NCBI GenBank assembly: GCA_035547915.1 | Contig: DASZTS010000029.1 | Location: forward strand, 124,001 to 188,000 | Origin: DASSFG01 sp035547915 | GTDB taxonomy: Bacteria > Planctomycetota > Planctomycetia > Pirellulales > JAICIG01 | Reading direction: 5' to 3' | DNA length: 64,000 nt | Shown here: positions 23,646-32,922 of the stretch, in pieces | Layout of the letters: every line of letters starts with the position of its first letter | How positions within the stretch are numbered: the first letter of the stretch is position 1 | Notes under the pieces: model-generated | What the model was told of the DNA's origin: nothing | Seen by the model: the letters and a program-made list of their open reading frames with translations, nothing else | The model's database searches: none | Position numbers and translations under genes: made by a program

Positions 23646-26489
23646 CTACTTAACCACAAAATTGACCATGCGCCCCGGCACGATGATCTTCTTCACGATC
23701 GATTTGCCGGCGAGCTGCTGGGCAATCTTGGCATCGGCGAGGGCGGCCGCTTCGTGGGCCGCTTCGTCGGCACCGGCCGGCACCGACACACGGCCGCGCA
23801 CCTTGCCGTTCACCTGCACCGGCACCTCGATCGTATCCTCCTTGATAAGATTCTCGTCGAAGGCCGGCCAAGGCTCGTAGGCGAGCGTCTTGGCATGACC
23901 GAGAGTCTGCCATAACTCCTCGCTCAGGTGCGGGGCGAAGGGAGAGAGGAGCAGCACGAACGTCTCCATCGCGGAGCGTGGACGCGGATCGATTTTGAAG
24001 AAATAGTTCGTGAACTCCATCATCTTGGCGATGGCCGTATTGAAGCTGAGCCGCTCGACGTCTTGCGTCACCTCGCGAATGGTGCGATGCAACACGCGGT
24101 TCTGCTCGGGGGTCAGTTCCACGTCCTGCACCGCCGCGTTCAGTTCGACGCCTTCCGCCCGATCGTTGACGATCATGCGCCACACGCGATCGAGGAACCC
24201 GCGCACGCCGTTGACGCCCTCCATGCTCCAGGGCTTCGTCGCTTCCAGCGGCCCCATGAACATTTCATACAGACGGAGTGCGTCGGCACCGTAGTCTTCG
24301 ACCACTTCGTCGGGGCTGACGACATTCCTACGGCTCTTCGACATCTTGTAGGCGCGCGCGTCGAGGCGGATCGAGGGATCCTGCTTGAGCACGAAGGCCT
24401 CACCCTGCTTCTCCACATCGACCGGTGACACTCGCACGGCTTTGAGTTCTTCTCCCGTTTGCTTGTCAACCGGCTTCCCTTCCTGCATCCTCACGCGGGC
24501 GGCACTCGTCCAGCGACCGTCGCCAACCTGATACCCGGTGATCTCGATCTCGCCCAGGATCATTCCCTGGTTCACCAGCCGCTGGAACGGCTCCGCGGTG
24601 CTCACCAGCCCGCGGTCGTACAGCACCTTGTGCCAGAAGCGCGAGTAGAGGAGGTGCAACACGGCGTGCTCGGCGCCGCCGATGTAGACATCGACGGGCA
24701 TCCAGGCGCGCTCGACCTCGGCATCGACAAAGGCACGGTCATTTCGCGGGTCGAGGAACCGCAGGTAATACCAACAGCTTCCCGCCCACTGAGGCATGGT
24801 GTTCGTCTCGCGCTTATAGCGGCGGCCGTCGATGACCGGGTACAGCCAATCTTGCGGCGCTTCCTCCAGCGGCGGCTCGGGCCGTCCATGCGGCTTGAAG
24901 TGCGACATGTCGGGCAGGTTGACCGGTAGCTCGTCGGGCGGCACCGACCTCAACAGGCCCGTCGGCCGATCGGAGGAATCCAATTCGTGCAGGATGGGAA
25001 ACGGCTCGCCCCAGAAGTGCTGACGGCTGAAGAGCCAGTCGCGCAGCTTGTAATTGACGGCCGCACGGCCCAGCCCAAGTCGCACCAGGTCGTCGGTGAT
25101 CCGAGACTTGAACGCAGCGGTCGGCAGCCCGTCGTAGGCGCCCGAATGGATCGCCTTACCCTCACCCGTAAAGGCCGCAGTGCCGGCCAGCACGTGTTCG
25201 CGCGAACCTTCCTCCGTGTCGCGGCCAGGATCGACAACCGGCTTGATCGGCAGTTTATGGGCCACGGCGAACTCGAAGTCGCGCGTGTCGTGAGCGGGCA
25301 CCGCCATGATGGCGCCGGTTCCATAGCCCATCAGCACATAGTCGGCCACCCAGATCGGCACCGGCTGGCCGTTGACCGGGTTGACGGCGTAAGCGCCGGT
25401 GAACACCCCCGTCTTCTCCTTGGCCAAGTCGGTACGGTCGAGATCGCTCTTGCGCGCCGCCTGCTCACAATAGGTGCGCACGGCCGTCGATTGTTCCGCC
25501 GTCGTCAGGCGCTCGACCAGCGGATGCTCCGGCGCGATCACCATGTAGGTGGCGCCGAACAGCGTGTCGGGCCGCGTCGTATAGATCCGCAGCACATCGT
25601 CGTCGGCCTTGCGCGGATAACCGCTTTTGGCCCGGAGCGACTTCCAGTTGTCGAAACCCACAGCATCGCCGAGATGAAAATCGACCTCCGCACCGGTGCT
25701 GCGGCCGATCCAGTTTCGTTGCAGTGCCTTGATGCTCTCCGACCAGTCGAGGCCCGCCAGGTCATTCTCTAGCCGGTCGGCATAGGCCGTGATGCGCAGC
25801 ATCCATTGCCGCAAGGGAATGCGCGTCACCGGATGCCCACCGCGCTCACTCAGCCCGTCTTTCACTTCTTCGTTGGCGAGCACCGTACCCAAGGCCGGGC
25901 ACCAATTGACCGGCGCTTCGAGTTGATAGGCCAGGCGATGCTCGTCCTGATAACGGCGGACGGCTTCGTCGCCGGCGGCTTGCACGTTGGCCGGAATGGT
26001 TAGTTCGGCGATCGGTCGGCCTTTCTGTTCTCGTTCGTCAAACCAGGTGTCGAAGAGCAGCAGGAAGATCCACTGTGTCCAACGGAGATATTCGACGTCG
26101 GTCGTGCTCAGCTCACGGTCCCAGTCGTAGCTGAAGCCGAGCATCTTCTCTTGCCGCCGAAAATTGGCGATGTTCTTTTCGGTGGTAATGCGCGGATGGG
26201 TGCCGGTCTTGATGGCATGCTGTTCGGCCGGCAGACCGAAGGCGTCCCAGCCCATGGGGTGCATCACGCATCTGCCGCGCATGCGGTGGTAACGGCAGAG
26301 AATGTCCGTGGCCGTCTGTCCCTCGGGGTGCCCTACGTGCAGCCCGTCGCCGCTCGGGTAGGGAAACATATCGAGCACATAGAGCTTTTGCTCACGACTC
26401 GTGGGCAGCCGCGGCGTGCTGAATGTTTTCTGCTCTTCCCAATATCGTTGCCACTTTGGCTCAATCGTAGCGGGGTTGTAACGCGGCAT
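23646..26489 (-). CDS. leuS: Leucyl-tRNA synthetase
   Basis: Class I synthetase of 947 residues that charges tRNA-Leu. The HIGH motif appears as HVGHPEG after FPYPSGDGL, and the KMSKS loop as YKMSKSRRNVV. Between them lie the CP1 editing domain (TTRPDTLFGATY, and the conserved Thr-rich and GYGTGAIMAVPAHDTRD segments) and the zinc/leucine-specific insertions. The C-terminus ends with a VQVNGKVRGRV domain that binds the tRNA. ATG 26489 begins the conserved MPRYNPATIEPKWQ. Length is within the family range. It is divergent from hisD. Confidence 0.98.
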   Translation of the reverse strand: MPRYNPATIEPKWQRYWEEQKTFSTPRLPTSREQKLYVLDMFPYPSGDGLHVGHPEGQTATDILCRYHRMRGRCVMHPMGWDAFGLPAEQHAIKTGTHPRITTEKNIANFRRQEKMLGFSYDWDRELSTTDVEYLRWTQWIFLLLFDTWFDEREQKGRPIAELTIPANVQAAGDEAVRRYQDEHRLAYQLEAPVNWCPALGTVLANEEVKDGLSERGGHPVTRIPLRQWMLRITAYADRLENDLAGLDWSESIKALQRNWIGRSTGAEVDFHLGDAVGFDNWKSLRAKSGYPRKADDDVLRIYTTRPDTLFGATYMVIAPEHPLVERLTTAEQSTAVRTYCEQAARKSDLDRTDLAKEKTGVFTGAYAVNPVNGQPVPIWVADYVLMGYGTGAIMAVPAHDTRDFEFAVAHKLPIKPVVDPGRDTEEGSREHVLAGTAAFTGEGKAIHSGAYDGLPTAAFKSRITDDLVRLGLGRAAVNYKLRDWLFSRQHFWGEPFPILHELDSSDRPTGLLRSVPPDELPVNLPDMSHFKPHGRPEPPLEEAPQDWLYPVIDGRRYKRETNTMPQWAGSCWYYLRFLDPRNDRAFVDAEVERAWMPVDVYIGGAEHAVLHLLYSRFWHKVLYDRGLVSTAEPFQRLVNQGMILGEIEITGYQVGDGRWTSAARVRMQEGKPVDKQTGEELKAVRVSPVDVEKQGEAFVLKQDPSIRLDARAYKMSKSRRNVVSPDEVVEDYGADALRLYEMFMGPLEATKPWSMEGVNGVRGFLDRVWRMIVNDRAEGVELNAAVQDVELTPEQNRVLHRTIREVTQDVERLSFNTAIAKMMEFTNYFFKIDPRPRSAMETFVLLLSPFAPHLSEELWQTLGHAKTLAYEPWPAFDENLIKEDTIEVPVQVNGKVRGRVSVPAGADEAAHEAAALADAKIAQQLAGKSIVKKIIVPGRMVNFVVK

Positions 26490-26806
26490 GACGAGGGCGG
26501 ACGTTTTGTTTATTGAGACGGATCGAGGGTCGCGACGAAGGCCTTTTCGGACAGCGAAAGACAACCTCCTCGCCGGTCTCGGGAGCCGAGGAAACGGCTG
26601 ATTTTAACGGCGGATGCTCGCGCCGGCAAACTCGCTGGCGCGGTCATACGCGCGGCTCTCGAAGCGGCATTCACTGCGTGCGTTGAGGCTGCCGAAAGGA
26701 GACACCGAGAATCGTGTGCCGGTTCGCCGGCAAATGCCCTTTCCATCGAGATATGAGGCAGACAGAATGGACGGTAACACACGCACCGTCCGATGATTTT
26801 TCGACC
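26490..26806. other. 317-bp divergent intergenic region between leuS and hisD
   Basis: No open frame with homology. Near its right end is a hairpin with a possible 9-codon leader peptide (separate entry). No convincing -35/-10 pair was found for either gene. Confidence 0.6.
26767..26801 (+). promoter_or_regulatory. Hairpin and mini-ORF in the hisD leader
   Basis: GGACGGT (26769-26775) and ACCGTCC (26785-26791) make a perfect 7-bp stem with a 9-nt loop, followed after five bases by five Ts, 5 bp before the hisD ATG. A 9-codon frame (MDGNTRTVR, 26767-26796) with GAGG eight bases upstream overlaps the stem. It has no His codons, so classic histidine attenuation is not indicated. Confidence 0.35.
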
Positions 26807-28171
26807 ATGCCCGTCCAACCCTTGACGATCCAGCGAATCGACACACGTCGCGACGACTTTCGCGCGGCGCTGGCCGGTCTGCGCGAGCGGCTCAGTCCGC
26901 GTGGCAATGTGGTGAGCGAGGCGGGTAGGCGGAAAACAGTCGAGGTGTTCGGCGAACCGCTCTCGCCGGTGCAGGTCGTCGAACGGATCTGCCGCGAAGT
27001 GCGTGAGCGTGGATTGACAGCCGTGCTCGACTATTCGTCGCGGATCGATCGGGCCGAACTGACCGCCGACACTCTGCGTGTACCCGACGACGACCTGCGC
27101 GCGGCCCATGCCGCCGTTTCTCCCGATTTCTTGGCCAGCGTACGCCGCATACGTCAGAACGTTCTTGATTTTCAGACGGCGATTCTGCACCGCGACGCGC
27201 GGCTGGAACGACCTCACGGTGGCTACCTGCGGCAACGTTACCTGCCCCTGCGGCGCGTCGGTATCTGCGTCCCGGGCGGCGCTGCGGCCTACCCTTCAAC
27301 CGTGCTCATGACCGCGGTGCCGGCCCAGGCGGCCGGAGTCGACCAGATCGCCGTCGTGGCTCCTCCCACGAAGTTTGGCGCCTTCAACCGCGAGCTGTTG
27401 GCCACCTGCCATGAACTGGGAATCCGCGAGGTCTATCGCTTGGGCGGCGCGCAGGCGATTGCGGCGCTGGCTTACGGTGTCGATGGCGTGCCGTGCGTCG
27501 ATAAGATCGTGGGGCCGGGCAACCTGTTCGTCGCCCTGGCCAAGAAGCACGTCTATGGCGAGGTCGATATCGATTCAATCGCCGGTCCGAGCGAGGTCGT
27601 TGTCATCGCCGACGAGACCACACCGCCCGACTACACGGCCGCCGATCTGATCGCGCAGGCCGAACATGCTCCGGGGGCGAGTGTCTTGATCACCTGGAGC
27701 CTAGCCGTGCTCGAAGCGACAGCCGCCGAACTGGCCAAGCAGCTTGCCACGTTGGACCGTGGCGACTTGGCGCGGCAGTGCTTGGAGGAATTCGGTGCGC
27801 TGGTGCTCTGCCGCGACGCAGACGAGGCTTGTGCTCTCGCCGACGAAATTGCTCCGGAACACCTGCACCTGGCCACCGACGATGCGGAATCGCTGCTTGC
27901 CAAGATCCCACACGCGGGGGCCGCGTTTCTGGGCAACTTCAGCCCGGTGGCCGTGGGCGATTATGTGGCGGGGCCGTCGCACGTGTTGCCGACCGGCGGC
28001 ACCGCACGCTGGGCGAGCGGACTCTGCGCCAACGACTTTTTGCGCCGGACGAGCGTCATCCATTGCACGTCCGCAGGATTGGCTGCACTCGCCGGCGATG
28101 TACGTACGCTTGCCGATGCCGAAGGGCTGACAGCCCATCGGGCAAGCGTCGATATCAGGCTCCCCGAATGA
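26807..28171 (+). CDS. hisD: Histidinol dehydrogenase
   Basis: Last enzyme of histidine synthesis: oxidises L-histidinol to histidine in two NAD-linked steps. The 454-residue protein shows the family landmarks: RRVGICVPGGAAAYPSTVLM, LGGAQAIAALAYG, KIVGPGNLFVALAK, GPSEVVVIAD, the AEHAPGA segment, EHLHL with zinc/catalytic His, and the C-terminal GPSHVLPTGGTARWASGL. ATG 26807 begins the conserved region. hisC follows in the same direction after 45 bp, giving a partial his operon; other his genes are not in the window. Confidence 0.97.
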   Translation: MPVQPLTIQRIDTRRDDFRAALAGLRERLSPRGNVVSEAGRRKTVEVFGEPLSPVQVVERICREVRERGLTAVLDYSSRIDRAELTADTLRVPDDDLRAAHAAVSPDFLASVRRIRQNVLDFQTAILHRDARLERPHGGYLRQRYLPLRRVGICVPGGAAAYPSTVLMTAVPAQAAGVDQIAVVAPPTKFGAFNRELLATCHELGIREVYRLGGAQAIAALAYGVDGVPCVDKIVGPGNLFVALAKKHVYGEVDIDSIAGPSEVVVIADETTPPDYTAADLIAQAEHAPGASVLITWSLAVLEATAAELAKQLATLDRGDLARQCLEEFGALVLCRDADEACALADEIAPEHLHLATDDAESLLAKIPHAGAAFLGNFSPVAVGDYVAGPSHVLPTGGTARWASGLCANDFLRRTSVIHCTSAGLAALAGDVRTLADAEGLTAHRASVDIRLPE

Positions 28172-28216
28172 ATGCCGGGGAAAGTTCAAAGAATTCGAAA
28201 AAAGAAACCTCGTTGC

Positions 28217-29263
28217 ATGTCGTACTTCCGTTCCGCCATCGACGCGATGGCCGGCTATGTGCCGGGTGAACAGCCGCAAGCCGGAAAGTTCATCAAGCTC
28301 AACACCAACGAAAATCCATATCCCGCTTCGCCGGCGGTAAAGCGAGCCGTGTTGGCGGCGCTCGAACGTGGGCTGGAACGGTACCCCGATCCGCTGGCCA
28401 CGGCTTTTCGCCAGCGCGCCGCCGAGCTGTTCGATGTCGAGCCCGATTGGATCCTCTGCGGCAACGGCAGCGACGAGATTCTGACGATCGTGACCCGCGC
28501 GTTCGTCGGAGAAGGGCAGCTCTTGCGGTTGCCGTACCCGAGCTACATCCTTTACAAATCGCTGGCCGAGATTCAGGGCGCCCGGAGCCAAGAGATTTTT
28601 TTCGACCGCGAGTGGGGTCTGGGTGACTCTTTTTCCTCGCCGGCTGACGATCTACGGCTGGCCTTCTTGCCCAATCCGAACAGTCCCTCGGGCACGCTCG
28701 TACCGCCGGAGCGTGTCCTCGAATTGGCCGAACGGCTGCCGTGCCCGTTGCTCGTCGACGAAGCCTACGTGGACTTCGCCGACGAGGATTGCGTGCGATT
28801 GGTGAAACAGAGCGACAAGATTCTGGTCTCGCGCTCGCTCAGCAAGTCATATGCCCTGGCTGGCCTGCGGTTCGGATTCCTGATCGCGCAGCCGCACATC
28901 ATCGCCGGATTGGTGAAGATCAAGGACTCGTACAACTGCGACGCGCTGAGCATCGCCGCCGCCACGGCGGCCATCGACGATCAACCCTGGCTGGCCGACA
29001 GCCGCACCAGGATCATTGCCACCCGCGAGCGGCTGACGTCGAGCATGCGCGAGCTGGGCTTCTCCCCCGTGCCGTCGCAATCGAACTTCGTCTGGTGTCC
29101 ACACTCAGAGGTGCCCGTGAAGCCGCTCTATGAGCAGCTCAAGGCCAACCGCGTGCTGGTGCGCTATATGAACTATGCCGGCTGGGGCGACGGCCTGCGC
29201 ATCTCCGTCGGTAGCGACGAACAGGTAGACGCCTGTCTGGGGCTGCTGAAGGCGATGGTGTGA
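28217..29263 (+). CDS. hisC: Histidinol-phosphate aminotransferase
   Basis: PLP-dependent class I/II aminotransferase, about 348 residues, converting imidazole-acetol phosphate to histidinol phosphate. Landmarks: KLNTNENPYP at the N-terminus, GNGSDEIL, the FLPNPNSPSGT Asn, DEAYVDF with the PLP-nitrogen Asp, and the Schiff-base Lys in SRSLSKSYALAGLRFGF. Near the end, RISVGSDEQ carries the substrate carboxylate Arg. ATG 28217 (MSYFRSAIDAMAGY) fits the family; an ATG at 28172, directly after the hisD stop, would add 15 basic residues. It converges on the helicase-nuclease gene with 29 bp between stops. Confidence 0.95.
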   Translation: MSYFRSAIDAMAGYVPGEQPQAGKFIKLNTNENPYPASPAVKRAVLAALERGLERYPDPLATAFRQRAAELFDVEPDWILCGNGSDEILTIVTRAFVGEGQLLRLPYPSYILYKSLAEIQGARSQEIFFDREWGLGDSFSSPADDLRLAFLPNPNSPSGTLVPPERVLELAERLPCPLLVDEAYVDFADEDCVRLVKQSDKILVSRSLSKSYALAGLRFGFLIAQPHIIAGLVKIKDSYNCDALSIAAATAAIDDQPWLADSRTRIIATRERLTSSMRELGFSPVPSQSNFVWCPHSEVPVKPLYEQLKANRVLVRYMNYAGWGDGLRISVGSDEQVDACLGLLKAMV

Positions 29264-29292
29264 TTTTGAAGGAACCGTCCGCACCCGGTCCG

Positions 29293-32200
29293 CTATTCGA
29301 CTTCCACTAATTGATCGGCTTCGATCACCATGAGCCTCGCGATCACACGCTCGATGGGTAAGCCGAACATGGTGCAAACGGCTTCGCGGTAGGCCAACAA
29401 TTGTGGCCGATAACGGGCCGCGATCTTTTCGACCGCTTGTGGATCGGTCGGCGAGACGGCATCGGTCTTGAAATCGAGCACCTCGGCGGCCACGATCGCC
29501 GTCGCAGCGGTCGTAGCCTCCGTCCGCTCTTTTCCAGCAGCCGTGCCCGACGACGACGCCAGCCTTGCGGGACCACGCACGAGAACCAGCCGGTCGAAGG
29601 TTCCGCTGAGGAGCGTATCGCGCAATCGGACCGCAAAGGGCCGTTCGCGGAAGATCTCGAGCGTGGGCTGAAATGTGGCCAGATCGGCACAGATCTCGGG
29701 CCGAGCGGACCAGGGCGCGTTTTCCGAGGTCAGATAGCAGCGGCGCGAAAGGGCGGCACGCAGCCGTGGGTTCCGCAGCTTGGTACGGAACTGCGCCAAC
29801 CATTCGTCGATCTCTCTCGGAGATGCGCCGACGTAGGCTCCGATGTGCCGCAGCGTCGCGTCGTCGGGCTCGCCGCCGTCGAGCCATTCGATCTGCTCGA
29901 ACCAGGCATGGAACGTACTGCCGCGGTTGGCGGCCCGGCCATCGTCGAGCACCATCCGCGCAGCCAGGTCGACATGCGCCGCGTGTGCGAGCCCGGAAGG
30001 GCTTTCTCGTTCCAATGCTCGCCGACGGCGGCGGTCGGAGGGGGCGAGCGTCACCCGAAACGACGACGTGCGGGCCGCATCGTCCGGCGCGTCAGATCGA
30101 GCAGAGAGCAGCGAGTCCTCGGTCGTTTCTCGATGCCATTCACGTACGCCATGCTCGTAGACGACCGTCCGCGGAGCGATCGGCCCACCGTCGGTCAGTG
30201 CCGCGCGCAGCATCCCCGAGAACAGAGCGGGGAGTTGTTTCTCATTCTCTTTCGACGGTGCAATGATCAGGTGCAGGGCGTGGATCGGGCGCGTCAGGGC
30301 CACGTACAGCACGCACAACGATTCGCGCACGACTTGCTCGGTGCAGCGATCGAAAACCTTGTTCACTTCGTCGGGTAGCATGCTGCGCAGCGACTCGTTG
30401 GCATAGCGGCAGACGAGCGAGACGGCCGCGGTCGGCTCCGGGCGGCCGACGACGACCGGCGGCGTTTGCCCTTTGAGGCCGACGTCGAGTTGCGGCAGCA
30501 CCACGATGTCGAATTGCAGTCCTTTGGCCTGGTGGATGGTCATCACGCGCACATCGGCGGGCGACGGAGCCTCGACCCGCTGCTTCGTGACAAACTCGAC
30601 GAAGTCGCGCGTCCGCAAGCCGGCCTCGGGCTCGAAACGGTAAGCCAACTCGACGAGCTGTAGCAGCCGGCTGGAATCGCGTGAGTCGCAATGCGGAGCC
30701 AACTTGCGAGACCACAGACAGATGGTCGGTCCGTAACCGTGGGTGAGCAGTTGTTGGCGAATCTTGAGCGAGAGCCTCGCCGCTCGGCCGTCGTCGTCGA
30801 AATCGGTCTGCTCGGTCAGCCCGAGGTAGGCGGCCAGCGGCGAATTCGCCACATGATATCGGGCGGCCGTGTCGCCCGGATGGTCGGCGACGGTGAGCAG
30901 CGAGAGCACGACCGAGACGGCCGGCGAATCAGTAAGCGGATTTCCTCCTTCTTCGCTAGCGGCGACCTCACGGCGGCGCAGCTCATAGATGAGCGTCGCC
31001 ACCGCGTCGTTGTCGCGGACCAGGACACCGATCGATTTGCCTGGCGCTGTCGCGACCAACCTCGCAACCTCGTCGGCCGCGAAGGTGAGCGTGGCGCGCT
31101 TCTGATCCTCGTCGCAACGGTCGGCGGCAACCATGCGCACGTGACCGGCAAGATGCCGCTGCGCCGTGGTATGCGATTCAAAACCATGTTGCCAGACATT
31201 CGCCGCGCCGCCGAAGCATCCGATCGCTGGGTTGCTGGCGAGCGCGTCGAATACGAGATTCACCGTGTCGATGATCGGCTGGGCCGAGCGGCGGCTACAC
31301 GTCAGGCTCGGCTGCTCGAGATGCGGCCAATCACGGCCCAACGCATCGAACAGCTCGGCCACTCCGCCCCGCCAGCCATAGATGGCCTGCTTGACGTCGC
31401 CCACGCAGAAGAATGAACTTGCTTTCGAAAAGAGGTCGGTCGCGTACCCGTCGTACTCCGAAGGCTCGCTCCCCTCCATGACATCCGCGACGAGCGGGCG
31501 CAGCACGTTCCACTGCGACAGCGACGTGTCTTGGAATTCGTCGAGCAGCACGTGGGCAATCCGCGTATCAAGCCGGAACGACAAGTCTGTCACGCGCTGA
31601 CAGAGCGCCGAGTTGCCCAGTGCGCGCGTGATGTCGTCGAACCGCAATGCCCGCCGGGCGACCTTGAGTCGGCGATACTCACGATCGAAGCGGTCCAAGA
31701 ACTGCCAGGTGGCCTGCGTCTGGTCGGCAAGCTGACCGACGAGAACGCCCCTCGCGTGGCGCAGCAGCGATCGATAGACCTCCACCAAGCGCTCTGCGAT
31801 CGGCCGCTTATGGTAGGTCTCCTCGCCGGCATTGATCTTGGATGCCAGCCCCTTGGATATGAATGTGGGCCAATCGCCGGCCCGCGCCGCCGCCAAGTCG
31901 CCGGCCCGTGCCTTGGCCATCTGATTCTCGTCGGCGAGCGGATATTGTTCGAGCGCGTCCAACGCCTCGGAGAGTTTCTCGTCGGTCAGACGCGGTGGCC
32001 GGGGCAACGAATCCCACGCCTCGGCCGTCGTCTCCAAGTAGTAACCGTAGAGTCCCGTCACGAGCGATTGAAGCTGATCGCTGACCGACCGCGTGGCCTC
32101 GCCCTTCGTCAGCAGACGCAAGAGGGCGAGTGTTTCGTGGGTTTCGCCGCTGGCCAAGGCGGCTTGGATGGCCTCCCTGCGCAACCGCCCGTCGGCCGAC

Positions 32201-32616
32201 TCTTCGATAATCCGCCAGCCGGGAACCAAGCCCAACTCCAGGTCGAAGCTGCGCGCAAGTTGCGCGAAAAACGCATCGAGCGTTAGGATTCGCAGGCGGT
32301 GGAGCTGGTGTACCAGCGCTGCGAGCGTCTGGCGGGCTTGGCGGCGGTCGAAATCTGGGCGTTCGAGGAAGCGGGCCAACTGACCACATTTCTCGCGATC
32401 GTCGCAGGCCTCGGCCAGGCGGGTCAGAATGCGTTCGAGAATTTCCCCCGCGGCCTTGCGCGTGAACGTTGCCGCCAGGATCTGGTCGGGCGGGGTGCCC
32501 GCTGCCGCCAATCCCAAGTAGCGGTTCGAGAGTTGGAACGTCTTACCTGTTCCGGCGGACGCGCGAATCAACGTGTGGGAGAAACTTTTTGGAGAAACAA
32601 GAACAGAAGGGGTCAT
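29293..32616 (-). CDS. AddA/UvrD-like helicase fused to a PD-(D/E)XK nuclease
   Basis: Double-strand-break processing enzyme of the RecB/AddA type, 1107 residues. SF1 helicase motifs are complete: ASAGTGKTFQL (Walker A), LLDEFQDTS (motif II), VGDVKQAIYGWRGG (III), VMTIHQAKGLQFDIVVLP (V) and LYVALTRPIHALHL (VI). The C-terminal nuclease shows a conserved His (GSTFHAWFEQ), GTFDRLVLV and VLDFKTDAV (catalytic D and DxK), and YRPQLLAYREAV. AddA works with AddB; no AddB-like gene is adjacent, although one could lie elsewhere. ATG 32616 begins just before the Walker A region; longer frames upstream lack homology. A 14-bp palindrome sits in its promoter region. Confidence 0.9.
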   Translation of the reverse strand: MTPSVLVSPKSFSHTLIRASAGTGKTFQLSNRYLGLAAAGTPPDQILAATFTRKAAGEILERILTRLAEACDDREKCGQLARFLERPDFDRRQARQTLAALVHQLHRLRILTLDAFFAQLARSFDLELGLVPGWRIIEESADGRLRREAIQAALASGETHETLALLRLLTKGEATRSVSDQLQSLVTGLYGYYLETTAEAWDSLPRPPRLTDEKLSEALDALEQYPLADENQMAKARAGDLAAARAGDWPTFISKGLASKINAGEETYHKRPIAERLVEVYRSLLRHARGVLVGQLADQTQATWQFLDRFDREYRRLKVARRALRFDDITRALGNSALCQRVTDLSFRLDTRIAHVLLDEFQDTSLSQWNVLRPLVADVMEGSEPSEYDGYATDLFSKASSFFCVGDVKQAIYGWRGGVAELFDALGRDWPHLEQPSLTCSRRSAQPIIDTVNLVFDALASNPAIGCFGGAANVWQHGFESHTTAQRHLAGHVRMVAADRCDEDQKRATLTFAADEVARLVATAPGKSIGVLVRDNDAVATLIYELRRREVAASEEGGNPLTDSPAVSVVLSLLTVADHPGDTAARYHVANSPLAAYLGLTEQTDFDDDGRAARLSLKIRQQLLTHGYGPTICLWSRKLAPHCDSRDSSRLLQLVELAYRFEPEAGLRTRDFVEFVTKQRVEAPSPADVRVMTIHQAKGLQFDIVVLPQLDVGLKGQTPPVVVGRPEPTAAVSLVCRYANESLRSMLPDEVNKVFDRCTEQVVRESLCVLYVALTRPIHALHLIIAPSKENEKQLPALFSGMLRAALTDGGPIAPRTVVYEHGVREWHRETTEDSLLSARSDAPDDAARTSSFRVTLAPSDRRRRRALERESPSGLAHAAHVDLAARMVLDDGRAANRGSTFHAWFEQIEWLDGGEPDDATLRHIGAYVGASPREIDEWLAQFRTKLRNPRLRAALSRRCYLTSENAPWSARPEICADLATFQPTLEIFRERPFAVRLRDTLLSGTFDRLVLVRGPARLASSSGTAAGKERTEATTAATAIVAAEVLDFKTDAVSPTDPQAVEKIAARYRPQLLAYREAVCTMFGLPIERVIARLMVIEADQLVEVE

Positions 32617-32922
32617 CCGTGCGCCTAGCCGCGTTCCTTCGGAGCATTGTCTGGACAGATTATCAGTATATCCGTGCAGACCGCGGTCTGAAAAGTGAGA
32701 ACGTCGCTCTATTATGCCGACTGAAACGGCATCACGACTCGTAGTCGATTGTGCCCAAATGGGGAGCGCTGGACCACTTCCGCAAGCCTCAAAAGCAGAG
32801 CGAGATGCATCGGCATTACAAATATGCAGGCGACTTGCCACCCGACTTGGGACCGAATAAAACAGTCGCAGGGTCGTTTGCTCCCTGTGTCTCGTTGCGC
32901 GCCCAATCCGGAGTCGGTTCCC
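32617..32922. other. 306-bp divergent intergenic region
   Basis: Lies between the AddA-like gene (leftward) and the cupin gene (rightward). It contains a candidate leftward -10 (TATACT, complement of 32665-32670) and the palindrome at 32677-32690. Nothing else was recognised. Confidence 0.6.
32677..32690. promoter_or_regulatory. Perfect 14-bp palindrome in the AddA-like promoter
   Basis: CAGACCGCGGTCTG reads the same on both strands. It lies just upstream of TATACT (minus strand, 32670-32665), in the place of the -35/-10 spacer, so a bound repressor would block RNA polymerase. No known box (LexA or other) is claimed. Confidence 0.45.
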
